NCBI GenBank assembly: GCA_905221605.1
Contig: CAJNDS010000813.1
Coordinates: 133,501 to 197,500 of the forward strand
From: Symbiodinium natans
Taxonomy: Eukaryota > Sar > Dinophyceae > Suessiales > Symbiodiniaceae
Direction of reading: 5' to 3'
DNA: 64,000 nt
Part shown: one piece after another, positions 1 through 11,749 of the stretch
Layout of the letters: the number at the start of each line of letters is the position of its first letter
How positions within the stretch are numbered: position 1 is the first letter of the stretch
Notes under the pieces: model-generated
What the model saw: only the letters and a program-made list of their open reading frames with translations
The model's database searches: none
What the model was told of the DNA's origin: nothing
Position numbers and translations under genes: made by a program

Positions 1-1
1 T

Positions 2-2235
2 ATGCGGCCCTTAATCGGCCAGCCGGGGCTTGCAAGACTCATTGTGAAGTGCCGTGAGGACCCCTACAATTTGGAGGCACTTCGTGCCATTGACGACAAG
101 CTGGCGCTGCTGGTTCCAGAATCTGAGTGGGAGGCGTGCATCTGTCACTTTGCCTTTCAGCAAACGCCGATAGGAGTCGTAGGAGTCGTAGAGTCGTAGG
201 AGCCGCAGGGCTGAAGCAGCTCCCCCTTGAAGGCAAAGTCTATTCGATCCCTCCATGCTGGATCCGAGATCTCCGCAGCAGGTCGGCTCCAAGATAACAG
301 TGGCCAGTTGCTCACTCAACGAGTCTGGATGATTAAGCTGCATTCCACTTCGAGGCCACTCCAAGACCTCACAGCCATCTGTGAACTCCTCAGCACATCT
401 GAAGCTGTAGATTCAGTCAGGCAGCCCAAGCAGTTAGGTCCGTTCAAGCGCTCTGAGCTCCAGTGCGCTGCCAGGCCTGCTGTCATGAAGGGAGCCATCA
501 GCATAGCATGATATATGACATGGCTGCATTCAAGGTGAGCCGCTCCTGCGCGAGCAGCACGAAGATCGGGAAAATCGCAAAGCGCTCGGGTCTCGAGCTC
601 CCCTTCGACATATTCAGGGGTTCGTTGCTATGGCAGCAGCCTGCAAAGGCTACTTGCTATCGATGATCGGATCAGCCAGCTGCAGGCCAATCGATGAAGC
701 GATGAATCTGGGGTGGAGCATGTGGGCAATGCGGGCCATGCTTTCAGGACGAGGGGAGGAGACCCTCCGGACATTTGCAGCCAGAGCAGCTCCAGCAGTT
801 GCTGCTCCAGGACGGGTTTTATAAGCGCATGGTCTTGCGGGCACTGACTTTGAAGAGCTGACTGTGAGGCAGCAGCCATGCAGCCAGTGCCCGATGTGGA
901 TGACAAAGTATTGTCTCTGCAGGCAGAGCTCCAGATCAAGTTCCTGTTTGAACAGAGCATCCGAACTTGTTCTGTCATGCCCAGCTTCGGAGATTCTGCG
1001 AGGTGGGAGACTTGAGCGGCTTGGGCATTTTGGCCACACGAAAGACAGCCTGACCTGTTTGCTGAATTTCTGTGGTGTAGGACCCAACGTGAGAGATGGC
1101 TTGTGAGAGATGGCTTGTATGAGTTTTCGTGCTTCCTGTCCTTGATTGGGAGAGGCAGCCGGACGCGCTTGATGTTGATGGGCGTCTCTCCAAAGCAAGA
1201 GAAATTCTGGCCAGGAGCGGGCTGCAGCAGGATGCGACATCAGAAATGCTTTGTCACGCTTCAGCACAGGCTGGAACAGAGCAAAGACGATCTCGACGAC
1301 GCTGCTTTTGAGGCGAAAAGCTTGGGAGTTTTCCAGATTTGCCACGTCATGTCCAAGACGTCCAAAACCTGCACTGACTTGCACGGCTTGCAAGGGCTGG
1401 CCTTGTGGACCTGAGGCGAAGTCTAGCTGGAAGGAAGTCGAAGAGAGCCGGTCTCTCAAGATTCTGTCGTGACATGGCAGATGTGACGGTCTGGGAGCAT
1501 GCGTTACAGAGCAGGCGTCCGTGAGCTAGAGCAAAGCCGTCCGACCCACATGGAGGCTGAATCCACTTTGCATGCTTTACATGTTGAACGATGTTGAACG
1601 TCTGCAAAAGGAACATCCTGTAGGATGTCGAACCCTCTCGAAGGCCAATGCCTTGCACAACCTGCCTGGGCTAAGCTGGGTTAGGAAAAACAAGACTGAC
1701 ACAGAGAGTAAACACAATGAAGTATGAAATAACCAAGCAAACGAGAAAGAACTTCGCTGTCCCATGCTGTCGCAGCGCCATGAAACTCTCTGCCTGGCGG
1801 AGGCAGCAGAACCGACAGCCCCGACAGATGCTGATGGCCCGGCAGAGCTGTCCATTTGGGCGACAAGACTTGAGGCCTTTGAAGTAATTAATGGAATCTT
1901 AGAAATCTTCATCCGGTTTTCGCACGAAGAATGTCTGTGCGCTGCTTTGTTTCTTCACAGGATCTCGCAAAGGAAGCTTCAGAGGTGGCAGCAAATGGGG
2001 TCCCTGCGGCGCTGCCAGCGGACTTGGTAGCTTGCATAGCTCTGCAATGCTGAACAAGGCTGTCCGACAGGTGTGCCTGGACTTAGTTCGGATGACATCT
2101 CACTCGAACCTGCTCAAACCACATCTAGACCATAAGGATGTTCTCGCAAGCGCTACGAAACGCTTGCTGCACTGCACTGCTGAGCATGCTAGGTCGCTCT
2201 GGACATATGATTCATGCACGTCACGGGAGTCTTGA
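2..2235 (+). CDS. Partial multi-exon gene, product not recognised
   Basis: Several short + strand stretches read like protein, separated by stops and frame changes as expected for exons. They are about 2-150 (contains DPYNLEALRAIDDKLALL), 744-856 (HLQPEQLQQLLLQDGFYKRM), 878-1014 (VLSLQAELQIKFLFEQSI), 1135-1290 (DGRLSKAREILARSGLQQD), 1962-2050 (DLAKEASEVAANGVPAALPA) and 2046-2200 (LLKPHLDHKDVLASATKRLL). The segments are rich in Leu, Ala, Glu and Lys and look helical, perhaps ARM/HEAT-like or coiled coil, but no family signature was recognised. The gene is cut by the window start. It may be continuous with the exons further right up to about 5.4 kb. The long open frame on the opposite strand over 650-1459 is a shadow of these exons. 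Exon edges were not resolved. Confidence 0.4.
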
Positions 2236-2599
2236 CTCAACACCCTTTCCTAGTGTTGCACAACATTCTGCCTGCTGTCGCTGCTTCAGATGCTCCATAT
2301 AATGTCTAGCATGCATCTGATTGCATGGCAGGCTCGTGGCACTCTGCCTGCGGTGGATGTGGATGCTTTCGTGAGGGGAGGCGTCCTCCGATTGCGAGAG
2401 TTAGAGGCAGTTTCAGTTGCACTTTTGCACAGCCAAGCCATTGCACACAATTCAGATTGGGGGTCGGCGGAGCTTCTGGCCATTCCAACCTTGTCCAGTG
2501 CCGGCACGGGTTTGGAAGAAGGCCGGGCGTGAGATGATGCTCAAAGCGCAATCGCAAATCGCCTGCCGTCACGCTGTATCTTCGTGCTTCTAGGACCTA

Positions 2600-3950
2600 G
2601 CAGTAGTGAATGGCAAGGTTCGAGAACAGAGGCACCTTTGCCTTTGCCCGTCCTCTCTGAGGTGGCCAGCATGTTTTCGCCAGAGTCGAAGACATGGAAG
2701 CATGTGATGCTTGGGAGCTAGAATGTGCTGTCTTCCGCCACTCGCAGGAAGTGGCCCTCGCGAGCGACACGAATGGAGGACAGCCGCGTGGAACGTGATT
2801 TCATATTTACTTGAGTCCTTCGCGTTCTTGTTCCTGGGTTTTCGGCCTCGGAATGGCAGGTGTCCTGGACGATGTAGACTTGCCCATAGTGGGTGATGAG
2901 GCCAACAGTTGAGATAGCAAGTCGCCCAACATGCCGTCGGAGCTGCTATCGGCTTGTCAGCGGCTAGTCATACTCTTCTTCAAAGCATCTCTGAGTCTCG
3001 TACATTCATGGACACTTGGCACTTGATGCATCACCGATCATGTGAAGAGGTTTGCATTCTGGACGGGGATGGTGAAGCTGGAAGCCTGCGCCTCACCTTT
3101 TTCGGGCTTTCGGCCCACCTTGCTGCAGTGGCTGCGCTCGTGAGGTCTCGGTCATCTAAGGCGATGACTTCAACTTGTCCGACGATGACGTTCCTGTCAC
3201 GACCTTAGTTGACGAGCATGCTGTCGACCAGGTCATAAACAGCTCCGTCTATCAGATGCAAAGGTCAGTGATGCAATGGCTGCATCACTCACAAACGCAT
3301 GTATTTAGAAGTTTATGTTTGGAGATTTGGGAGTTAGATTCAGGCCTGGATTCAGCGTGCTGGGTTGTCTTAGCTTCAGGTTTTCCTTCCTGTGGCGGAG
3401 ATTGTCGAGCCAGCAAAGGCAGGGAACCGGTGTGCAAACGGGCCGGGAGGGCATCGTCCTGAATCGGGCCTTTAAAGCAGTCATGGTCCGTCAGCATGCA
3501 AGATCTCGACAGGCGCTGGATTTGGACTTGCCAGCAGGAGCCGATGCAAGTTTTCCATAAATTGATTCCATAAAATTCCTGATGTAGCCCTGGTGCCCGC
3601 ATTGCCCGCATCCCATAGGACCATGGAGTGACGAAGACTTGGAGATGTTTTCAAGTATGATGGACGCGTGGCTCGCCTTGAGCACTGCAGTGGCGACAAT
3701 GGAAATGTGTAGTCTCGACCTGTGCCTTGCCATTGGGGGGTTGCTGGCGAACGAGAAGGACTACATGACAACAACTGACGAAAACGCTGATCAAACCAAG
3801 CACGCATTGTGTCGCCCACACCCAAGGCATTTTGCAGATGCCAGGACCCCAACCCCACTTCAGTCAGCCTTCAGTCGAGAGCAGTTTCAAGTCAGAGTCA
3901 AAGCCATAGAAGAGCTGAGAGCTGTCAACTTCATGTCTTCATCGCCCTGA
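2600..3950 (+). CDS. Coding-like exons, hypothetical protein
   Basis: Coding-like + strand pieces include 2657-2703 (EVASMFSPESKTWKHVM), 2848-2910 (GMAGVLDDVDLPIVGDEANS), 3176-3264 (SDDDVPVTTLVDEHAVDQVI) and 3639-3780 (LEMFSSMMDAWLALSTAVAT). A further piece at 3858-3945 includes FSREQFQVRVKAIEELRAVN. They are acidic or amphipathic and have no recognised domain. They lie in line with the upstream exons and may belong to the same transcript. Splice sites are only guessed. The evidence is amino-acid character, not homology. Confidence 0.3.
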
Positions 3951-4485
3951 TCTTAAGGCCAAGTCGAAGGGCCTGAAGCCTTGCTCTGTGAGACCAGTGA
4001 TGTGAGGATGCAGCAACTCTGAGTCTTTTCAGATATTCCCCACTGTGTCCGTCTCTCCAAGATCTCAGGTGAGCGCCCTGCCTGAACGATTCTCCTACAG
4101 TAGTGACAAGCGAATTGCATGCCCTTAAGTAGCACTTCAACGAAGCGGCTGCTGATCATGTCAGACTAGTGATGTTTTGAGAATTCTTAGCGAGTGGAGA
4201 AGGCCTGGGTTGCCGAATCTTGCCTGGTTCAGAGTCGTCTCATCGACATGCTCCACATCAGCCGATGTACATAACCGATGTAGTGCCTCAGCCAAGAATG
4301 TCTCACAACTCGTGTCACTCGAATTTGGTAGCAAGAGACCGTCAAGACAGCTTTTAGACAACCGTACGCCGTTGCCTGTGCACTGAGAGCCTTGACTGCC
4401 TTGCCGAGAACATCTCGAGAGGATGCGCGACCCGGCGGCTCTCAGATCCTCATAGCAAGGCCAACCTGCCAACGAGCGTTATATT

Positions 4486-5364
4486 GTGATTACTCCTGAT
4501 TCGGTGGCCACAGGATGCGCGGCAGTCCTTACGAGCAGCACACAATCACGCAACCGCAGCAAAAACGCAGCAGCAAAGCACAGCAAAAGTGCAAGTTGGA
4601 CATTCACACATCCGACGTCTGCGTACGTCTCCTCCTGGAGATGTTCTGCTGCCATGAGCCGCCTGGTGGCCCCGAAGCTGCTGATCCCATCGTTGCATGG
4701 ACAAGGTGGCCACACAGGTACTCGTAGGACACCCCAGGCTGAATTCATTGATGGTGGAAGTCCTGGACCAGTCTTCACTTCCGGCTTGGCAGCTCCTCCG
4801 CAGCATGGCCGTGAACACTTGGAACCCAGGCCTGACGTGCCTCACGCAATGCAATCGATCACTCACGAGATGCAATCGATTAATCACTCGATCAACTCGA
4901 GACGCTCCGTCTCGAGGTCTGACTCGAAGGCTTCGTCGTTGCCACAGTCACTGCCGAAGTCGCTGCCGCGATCGCTGCCGCAATCGCTGCCGCAGTCGCT
5001 CCCGCAGTCGCTGCCCTTGCATTTCGCAGATTCGCCTTCCAGAGCTTGGAGTGCCGCGGAGAGTGACGTGCAATCACAGCAGTCAGCCAGTCAGACCGGC
5101 CCCATCAGTCCAACCAGCGCATTGGGTGGAGCGATATCGACTTTTGGGGCCCCTGCAGAATGGTGGCATGATTCCATTATTTTGGGCAGACTCAGTGCTC
5201 TTGCGCTCCGATACTTTGCGACCAAAGCCATCAAGAAGCCATGGAAGGCATGGATGAGATACATGACCGCAGTCCGTGACAAGCAAGATGCTTGCCTGCG
5301 CAACCAACAGCAGCTTGCTTTACGCTTGTGGAGACGGTCGGGTTCCGAGTTCAGGGAATTGTAG
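4486..5364 (+). CDS. Pro/Ser-rich protein segment with PxSL repeats and a W-rich (SFI1-like) helix
   Basis: A 292-codon open stretch ends at TAG 5362-5364. Its middle part (about 4935-5016) encodes a tetrapeptide repeat of the form P-[Q/K/R]-S-L, repeated about seven times by a 12-bp DNA unit. The end (about 5190-5360) encodes a basic, aromatic helix with FATKAIKKPWKAWMRYM and later LALRLWRRSG. Leu/Trp spacing of this kind is seen in SFI1/centrin-binding repeats, where each about 30-residue helix carries a conserved Trp. A second possible repeat, with HLAPAWTRLRQERFG, lies at 5607-5659 in another frame, so an intron would separate the two. The first about 100 codons are of doubtful coding value. 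Assignment to SFI1 is an inference from composition and could be wrong. Confidence 0.4.
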   Translation: MITPDSVATGCAAVLTSSTQSRNRSKNAAAKHSKSASWTFTHPTSAYVSSWRCSAAMSRLVAPKLLIPSLHGQGGHTGTRRTPQAEFIDGGSPGPVFTSGLAAPPQHGREHLEPRPDVPHAMQSITHEMQSINHSINSRRSVSRSDSKASSLPQSLPKSLPRSLPQSLPQSLPQSLPLHFADSPSRAWSAAESDVQSQQSASQTGPISPTSALGGAISTFGAPAEWWHDSIILGRLSALALRYFATKAIKKPWKAWMRYMTAVRDKQDACLRNQQQLALRLWRRSGSEFREL

Positions 5365-6221
5365 TCCACTGGATTGTACGAGCCTTCAGATGAGGCGCAT
5401 CTTGTGGCATGGACGTCGTATGGCACCAAAGAGAGACCAGCATGCTTTACTCCTTGTACCTCGATACCTGTTGATCTGTGGGCTTCCGACCGCCAGGCGT
5501 CCTTTGCTGCTTGCTTTGCAGAGGCGCCGCAGCTTGTCTGGTGCTGCCTTGAACCCATTTCAAGATGGTGAAAAGACTTGTGCCGCAGTGCCGAGGATTG
5601 CGCAGAAGCATTTGGCACCAGCTTGGACGCGACTGCGTCAGGAGCGCTTTGGTTGTGGCTGCTGAGTCAGTGCCTCCGCTGCTGCACGAATTGGCTATGC
5701 CACAAAACTCGAGTGAACGAAACTTTCCCACAATTTCATCATGTACACAAAGCCCAACCATTCTTCAGTCCCCAAAAAAGGCTCACTCGGTTGTGAAAAG
5801 CAGGACTCTGCGATTTCCACAAATTTCTCTTTTGCCAGGCCGTGTTTGCACAGCGAGATGTGGAGCGCAGACTTCGGGTGTAAGGGCCTCGGCCTTCCAA
5901 GGGAGGCGGGTGTGTGGTCCGTGTGGTTGCCTGGGGTTTGCTTCGCTGCAGAGAGCCAAAGGATTCTGAAGTGTTTCGAGTGTTTCGAGATGCGGGACAG
6001 CAGATGTCACTACGCTTGTCGAACCAGTGCAGATGCAATTTGACTGGAGCACCCAAGTCGCGCCCGTAGCTTGCGTCATGGTTCCTGAATCATGCTGCAT
6101 CACCCCGTATTGTGAAACAAAGGCATGTGGGACAAAGACAAGACGCGTGAGTTGTCGACAACGGAAGTGAGTCCCAGAGCAAGATCTTGAACAACATAAA
6201 ACTGGAGAGAAGTGCACTCAT

Positions 6222-6660
6222 TTGCGCGGGAGGAGAAGCTGTAGGAATGCAAGTAGCGCAAGTACACGTTCCCGCAGCTTTCAAGAGGAAGTTCATGCAT
6301 TAGATGACATGAGGCTGCATCTCATCCGCCGGAAGATGATGGAAACCATGGCCCAGGCAAGTTTTCGGCATGCTTCAGTCGTTGCTGCCCCTCTTTGGAT
6401 CTTTGGTGCAGGTGCACTACTACCAAGCTTTGTTTCCCGACTGGTGTGCTGGAGGTTGTATCAGCTGCGCAAGAGTAGAATGGCCATACAGCCCGCTACT
6501 GGTAAACGACACATGTTTGGTTTGATGTGGTGGATGCTCGTACGAGTCGTATCCTTCCCCTGCCATGGTTTGCTTTTAAGGTTGCGTCTGGGGCTTGCAG
6601 CATTCTGGCTGGCCTTGAACTTAAATTCTCAGCTGCTGAAGTTGCTGAAGTTGTGACGGA
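6222..6660 (+). CDS. Hypothetical exon with possible membrane segment
   Basis: An open + strand stretch includes a helical segment (EVHALDDMRLHLIRRKMMET) followed by a hydrophobic segment (APLWIFGAGALLPSFVSRLV) that could span a membrane. After 6355 the frame may already be intron, because a GC donor candidate follows GCCCAG. No family was recognised, and the relation to the membrane-protein gene starting at about 7.4 kb is unknown. Confidence 0.25.
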
Positions 6661-7239
6661 TGCCTTTTTTCTTGAAAACTGAAAACAGATCTATGTGTTG
6701 TTTTGTCTCGGCGCTAGAAAGAATGGACCCCTGTTCCAAAGGCCGCGAAGACGAAAGACACGTCATCCACTACAGCAGTTGCAGAGGTGCTCTCCGGGAG
6801 CTCTGAAAATTTACTTTCAGAAGCTGTTTTCTGCTTTTGGGGGCCATGGGGGGACCGTCTCTGCTGTGCGCAGGTATGCAGTCGGAGTCACACTCACGTG
6901 CAGCAGGCCTTACATACTGTTGCTTTGGCAGAGGCTAGCCAGACAGCACAGTGAGCAATTGCAAGGCGAGGTGTAAGACGAGCACAAACGGCACGCAACT
7001 GCGATGCTACCTTCGAATGGTTTTTCGGCAAGGTGCTGAGTCGGGCTTGGCGCCGGTGGCACTTTGCCACACGCCAGTGCCCTGAGCTTCCTGAACCAGT
7101 CTTGTACTAGTAGTGTCTGCCAGCGCGTGTCTGCTAGTTGCCGCTGCGTCTGCTGCGTCAGTCGATCAGACCGAATCTCTTGCACAACACACCATTTTTG
7201 GCCCAGGGGATGTAGCTTCCGCAGCAAAGTAGCTTGCAG

Positions 7240-9467
7240 AAGCAGGAATGTGGATAGACATCTCGGCGGGAGCGAGCCCGGAAGACGAGTCTACCCACCA
7301 GGAGGAGCGAACGGCGCTGATCGAGCAAGATGGGAAATGTCACTTGAAGGCCGCATGTTCCAAGTGAAATTTGATGCATGCGGCGTGAAACAGTCATACA
7401 ACCAGGTACGTAATTCCAGGTGATTCCAGGATTTTCCAGGTATGAAGAGTTGTTTGCACAGGCCGTGAAGAGAGATTCAGACGGCTCAGATGATGACAAC
7501 CTGAGCGCTTCACGGAGGTGGCGCTTCACCACCGGGATGTTCGTTCTGCTCTGCGTAGCCGTAACTGCTTTTGCATTCTATCCCTCAACAACTTCTCATC
7601 GGCACTTCTCGCACCTTGGATGGCACCTGGCTCATCCTGGCTCATCCTGGACTCATCCTGGCTCATCCTGGCTCTCCTTATCTGCTTGGAGCTGGCTTTC
7701 TGCATTGCCAAAGAAGTCTCTTGCTCTCCCATCCTGCGAGATGAGTCGCACGCCTGTGTAAGGAAGTCTCTGGTTGGCCTGGAGGAATGGGAGGAAATTC
7801 CCAACATATCGGGTGTTATACAACGTGCAAAAGGCGCTCCAGATTCTGCTGTCGTGCTTTCTGTAGCTCTGTAGCTCCTTTTTGATGTCTTCCTTGCTCA
7901 GGCTTGGACCCAGTCAAAACACCACGGAATTTGCGTGACCTTTTCGTGCAATACGAGCCATACCAAGCTGCTGAGCTGCCTTGGGTGAGAACTCAGTGCG
8001 TCATTGACGCAGTTCAAGCGACCGCCTACCTTGTACAAGCAGTCGTTTTCCTGTATCGAGCCATAGACTATGAGGGTCTTGAGTGTCCAAAGAATACGCC
8101 TGACGGTTGTGCTGTAAGCATCGCTGGTTTTGTGGCCTCTATAAGTTGGGTCGCATCGTACATCAGCTTGGCAGCATCGTCCTGTGGTGATACGGTGAAC
8201 TCTGGGGCCCTTTGTGCAGCTGACTGGACTGCGCTGATGGCAGATTTCGCAGAAGTTGCCTCGAGTGGTGCGGCAGTCAAAGATGATTGTGACTTTGGCG
8301 GGAGAATCAGTGGCTTACTCCTGCACATCGATCGCGATCGCAGAACACATCCCTATTACCATTGGCAACAGTTCCTCCCGGGTGGTGCTGGGCCAGCTGT
8401 CATCATAGCACGGAATAGACATGTGTCCTGGTGGCAGTCGGGAAACCATGCAGGGCTTTGCTTTTCAGGGATCTGTTCGGCACAGGCTTTTGTTTGTAGC
8501 ATAGTCATTGTGACCGATGAATCGCCCAGCACGCAAATCTACAGGAGCATGGACAGGAAGAGGTTAAGACAAGCATGGAGCACATGTCCAGTGCCAGTGA
8601 TGAGACATCCTACGACCCACTGCGCAGCATAAGAAACCCTATGTACTTAACCTGATCGCAGTTGCGATTGTTCGACAATAGAGCTGAGCTCGCAGCATTC
8701 ATTTTGAAGAACCGGTTGCAGCGGGGACATTAGCTGTAGCCCTGCCAAGATGAATACAATGCGGGACTTTGACATCACGCAGTGCGTAGTTGATGTGACA
8801 CAGGCAGCAACTTCGATGCAACGCCACATCCATCAGCTACAAGTATGAGGAAAGTGCTGCAAGTCCAAGTTTTAAAGTCATACTAAGGCCGCCTTCCTCG
8901 TACGGGCAACTTTGCAAATTCATTCGGCGACCCTGGGTTGTCCCCAAGCGAGGCCCGCCCTCACCACGAAAAGGATACTCGTAGCCGTTTAAGGTAGCCC
9001 CTTTAAGGTGTTCAAGGCTTTAGGGCTCTAGCTTGCAGGGCCTGCACGATCGACATTCTGGATGTGATCTCCTCGTTCAGCTGGATCTCACGATTCATGT
9101 TGCCACCTCAGTTTTCAGCCTGGGCACCGGCTTTCAGTCCAGACTCGTCCAGACTCGTCCAGATCTGCAGACCTGAGCAGCTGAGATCTCTGGCAGTCAC
9201 AGACTGCTCTGTTGCTGGAAGTCAGAAGGCCAGAGGTATGCGTCCTGAGATTGCATCATGGTCTCGCTAATTCCGTGGGACACGACTCCACGACTTTCTC
9301 TGAAGGCACTTTGCGCGGCACAGATTTCCAACTTAGTCGCAGCGGTTGCGAATGGACCCGCAGTTGGGATCGCCACTACTTCAGACACCTGCTTGCATTT
9401 GCTTGCTTTTGGTGGCTACCAGACACCTCATGCGTTCGCGAGCAGCCTTGGCATCGCCCAAGTATAA
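7240..9467 (+). CDS. Multi-exon membrane protein of a Cys/Ala-patterned family, probably dinoflagellate-specific
   Basis: An acidic exon at about 7245-7365 (SPEDESTHQEERTALIEQDG) may belong here. An exon at 7440-about 7600 starts after CAG and encodes a soluble acidic part, then RRWRFTTG and a hydrophobic helix (MFVLLCVAVTAFAFY), probably a signal anchor. The main exon, 7902-about 8330, follows CAG and contains helical blocks framed by cysteines: CVIDAVQATAYLVQAV, then GFVASISWVASYISLAASSC, then CAADWTALMADFAEVASSG closing with a Cys. Two later stretches repeat the pattern: 8741-8849 (CVVDVTQAATSMQRH) and about 9290-9467 (CAAQISNLVAAVANGPAVG), the latter running to TAA at 9465-9467. I take this as two copies of one module. 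I recall this C-A-A-[DQ]-x-[ST]-x-L pattern from dinoflagellate proteins of unknown function. The role is unknown; membrane location is inferred from hydrophobicity. Confidence 0.55.
7628..7675 (+). repeat. Short tandem repeat, GGCTCATCCT unit
   Basis: Four to five copies of a 10-11 bp unit (CTGGCTCATC and one CTGGACTCATC variant) lie between the signal-anchor exon and the main exon of the membrane-protein gene. Probably intronic. Confidence 0.7.
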
Positions 9468-9469
9468 AC

Positions 9470-11135
9470 ACACTGCTTTTCATCTTTGGTTTCGTTCACG
9501 CGTTCATTATTTTTATGATTACAAGTGAACGCAGAGAATGCATAACTAGTAATGTAAACGCATGCACGTGAATAAGAAAAAGAGAAACAAGGAGCTTGTG
9601 AACAAAGAGCCAGACACGGAGTTAAGGTGTCGTGAGAGTGTTTTGTACGAAAGGAAAAATAAAGAATAACCACTCTCTCCCCAAAAGCTCGTGAAATATT
9701 ACTATTATTAGGGGATTGTGGTAAGAGATGCACGCAAAACCCCTTAATGAGATTAATATTGGGGTCTTTGAGACAGGACTTTTGGACTGGTATCTTTCTC
9801 TTGTTCCACAGCCTTGTTCATCCATCACACCTTGGACCCAACCTCTGATATTAAGACAGTGGATTCACCTTTAGGACGTATCATTTTTTCTGACCCACAG
9901 CCTTGTTCACCCATCACACCTTGCGACCCTGTCAACGCCTGGTCTGGATAACGCTCAAGATCCTATAGTAAAAGCACCTCAACCGCATGAACAGCATGAA
10001 GATTCACCCGTAAGAGGCCTTGGAATCATGAGCCAGGAAACTACAGCCTTGGGAAGTGATCATAAAGAGAGCACTACCAGTAAACATGAACCTTAGCGGA
10101 TTGACCCCACAAGTTCAAAAGACCCCAACATCCCAAAGTCAAAAGTTCCATACTTTCTATACCCAAATATCTAGTTTTTCTCTGAAGCCGAAGGCTTAAA
10201 CCAAATTCTTTCAGCAGGACAGAAGCCCAATCTTGCTTGAACTAGAGAAGTTCAAAAGTTTGTCCGTCCATACAACCTGAAGCCCTTGGAAGTCGAGGCC
10301 TTTTTTCTGTGCATGCAGAGACCTTGAAAACATTTGATTTAACGGGTACAGGTTCCAATTTGGCGGAATCCCCTGAGGCCAAGACGTCGCGGCTGCGTCA
10401 TGTTCCAAAATCTCCAGCTCATATTTTTCAGCCGGATAGAAGGGTTCAATCTCGACGGTACGCTCATCATGTTAGGAGTTTCGTGCGTATTCGGCCGCTT
10501 GAAAGAAGCGGCTAGCTTCGCTGAATCCAAAAAGAACGTGTTGCAAACAAGAGCAGTTCGAAGGGTTTGCATGTTGCAAATTTCAAGATTGCGGAAGAAT
10601 GCTGAATGGAACAAAGTTTTCGATTTCTTATAGTTTCCGAAGCCGGGCGCAGATTCAATAGATGGACATGAGGGCTCAAAGAGGTTTTTTAGTGTTCAAG
10701 TCCTGTTAAAACAAGGGCTTAGCGGTTCATTAGCCCTGGGTTTAAATTGTTCGAATTTGGAAATGGGCTTAGATTCAATATAAAGCGAATAAAACAAACA
10801 AGTAGATACAATAAATAAGTATAAAGATACAACAAAAAAGTATAAGTATAAATACAAATATACATTTCAGTATAAATATTAGTATAAATATAAATATACA
10901 TAGAGGTATAAATATAAATACAACTATAAACATAAAGACAGATATAATATACATATAAATATACATATAAATCTACAAAAAAGCCAAATATAAATACAAA
11001 TACAAATACAAATACAAATTTAAATATAAATATAAATATAAATAAAATATAGATATAAATGTAGATATAAATGTAGATATAAATGTAGATATAAAAAGAT
11101 AAACCTATGTACATATATATATATATATATGCACA
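9470..11135. other. AT-rich, gene-free stretch
   Basis: Base composition shifts sharply to AT-rich after about 9470, unlike the flanking GC-balanced DNA. It contains an imperfect direct repeat at about 9805-9835 and 9894-9924 (CACAGCCTTGTTCA then CCATCACACCTT). From about 10780 it becomes a low-complexity tract of ATAAATA/ACAAATA units ending in (AT)n near 11115-11130. Open frames here encode only Tyr/Ile or Phe/Ile strings and are not taken as genes. Confidence 0.7.
10780..11132. repeat. AT-rich simple-sequence tract (TATAAATA-type)
   Basis: Roughly 350 bp of short A/T-dominated units: TATAAATA, ACAAATACAA, GATATAAATGTA and finally ATATATAT. The unit GATATAAATGTA is repeated nearly exactly four times at 11051-11096. 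Confidence 0.85.
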
Positions 11136-11351
11136 TGTGTTTTTCTACCATGGAAACTCACTTGGATCGACGATTCCGATTTACAAGATCTCGGGTGTTT
11201 CTGTTGGGAGGGAACAAAAATGTGAAGGGACATTTTTGTGTACACATATATAAATCTACATACTATTTCGCAAGGGGCAATATTTCAGTCCAGGTTTCGG
11301 TTTCCAATCTCCAAGCTTCGGGTGTTTCTTCATCCGTATGCAGCAGATGCT

Positions 11352-11412
<61 letters not shown>
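11352..11412 (+). repeat. (CAG)n trinucleotide tract
   Basis: About 20 uninterrupted CAG units, preceded by an interrupted start (CAGCAGATGCTG) at 11341. In one frame it would encode polyglutamine flanked by SSVCSR-like or ATMKTARTAA-like sequence. Neither flank resembles a known protein, so it may be a non-coding microsatellite. Confidence 0.9.
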
Positions 11413-11413
<1 letters not shown>

Positions 11414-11749
11414 CCATGAAAACGGCAAGAACAGCAGCATTCGAGGGAAGGTATTTCTGTTCTCAAAACTCAAGGATTGTGCAGATTTCCCAGACACCAT
11501 CGATGAGCGGCTGCACGAGCCAACCACATGAAGGCACTGTGACTGCTGGCGTATTTGTCTGTTTCCTGGGTAGAAGTTTGTCTTTGTGCTGTTGATATTC
11601 ACAATTCCTAGAGGCGGAATAGAAACCTCGTGGGTACGTGGCGCTTTGTGCTCAGTCAGTGCCAGGAGCTTTGATGTACACATTGGAATAGGGCCTGTCG
11701 AAGACATGGCTTGATTAGCGGCTTCGTGAACGGGTGCAAAGGATCTCCT

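Noticed and set aside
650-1459. 269-codon open frame on the minus strand
   Set aside because: It overlaps several + strand pieces with better protein character; its own product has no motif and reads as a shadow frame.
10719-11114. Tyr/Ile-rich open frame on the minus strand
   Set aside because: Low-complexity AT-rich DNA; no motif.
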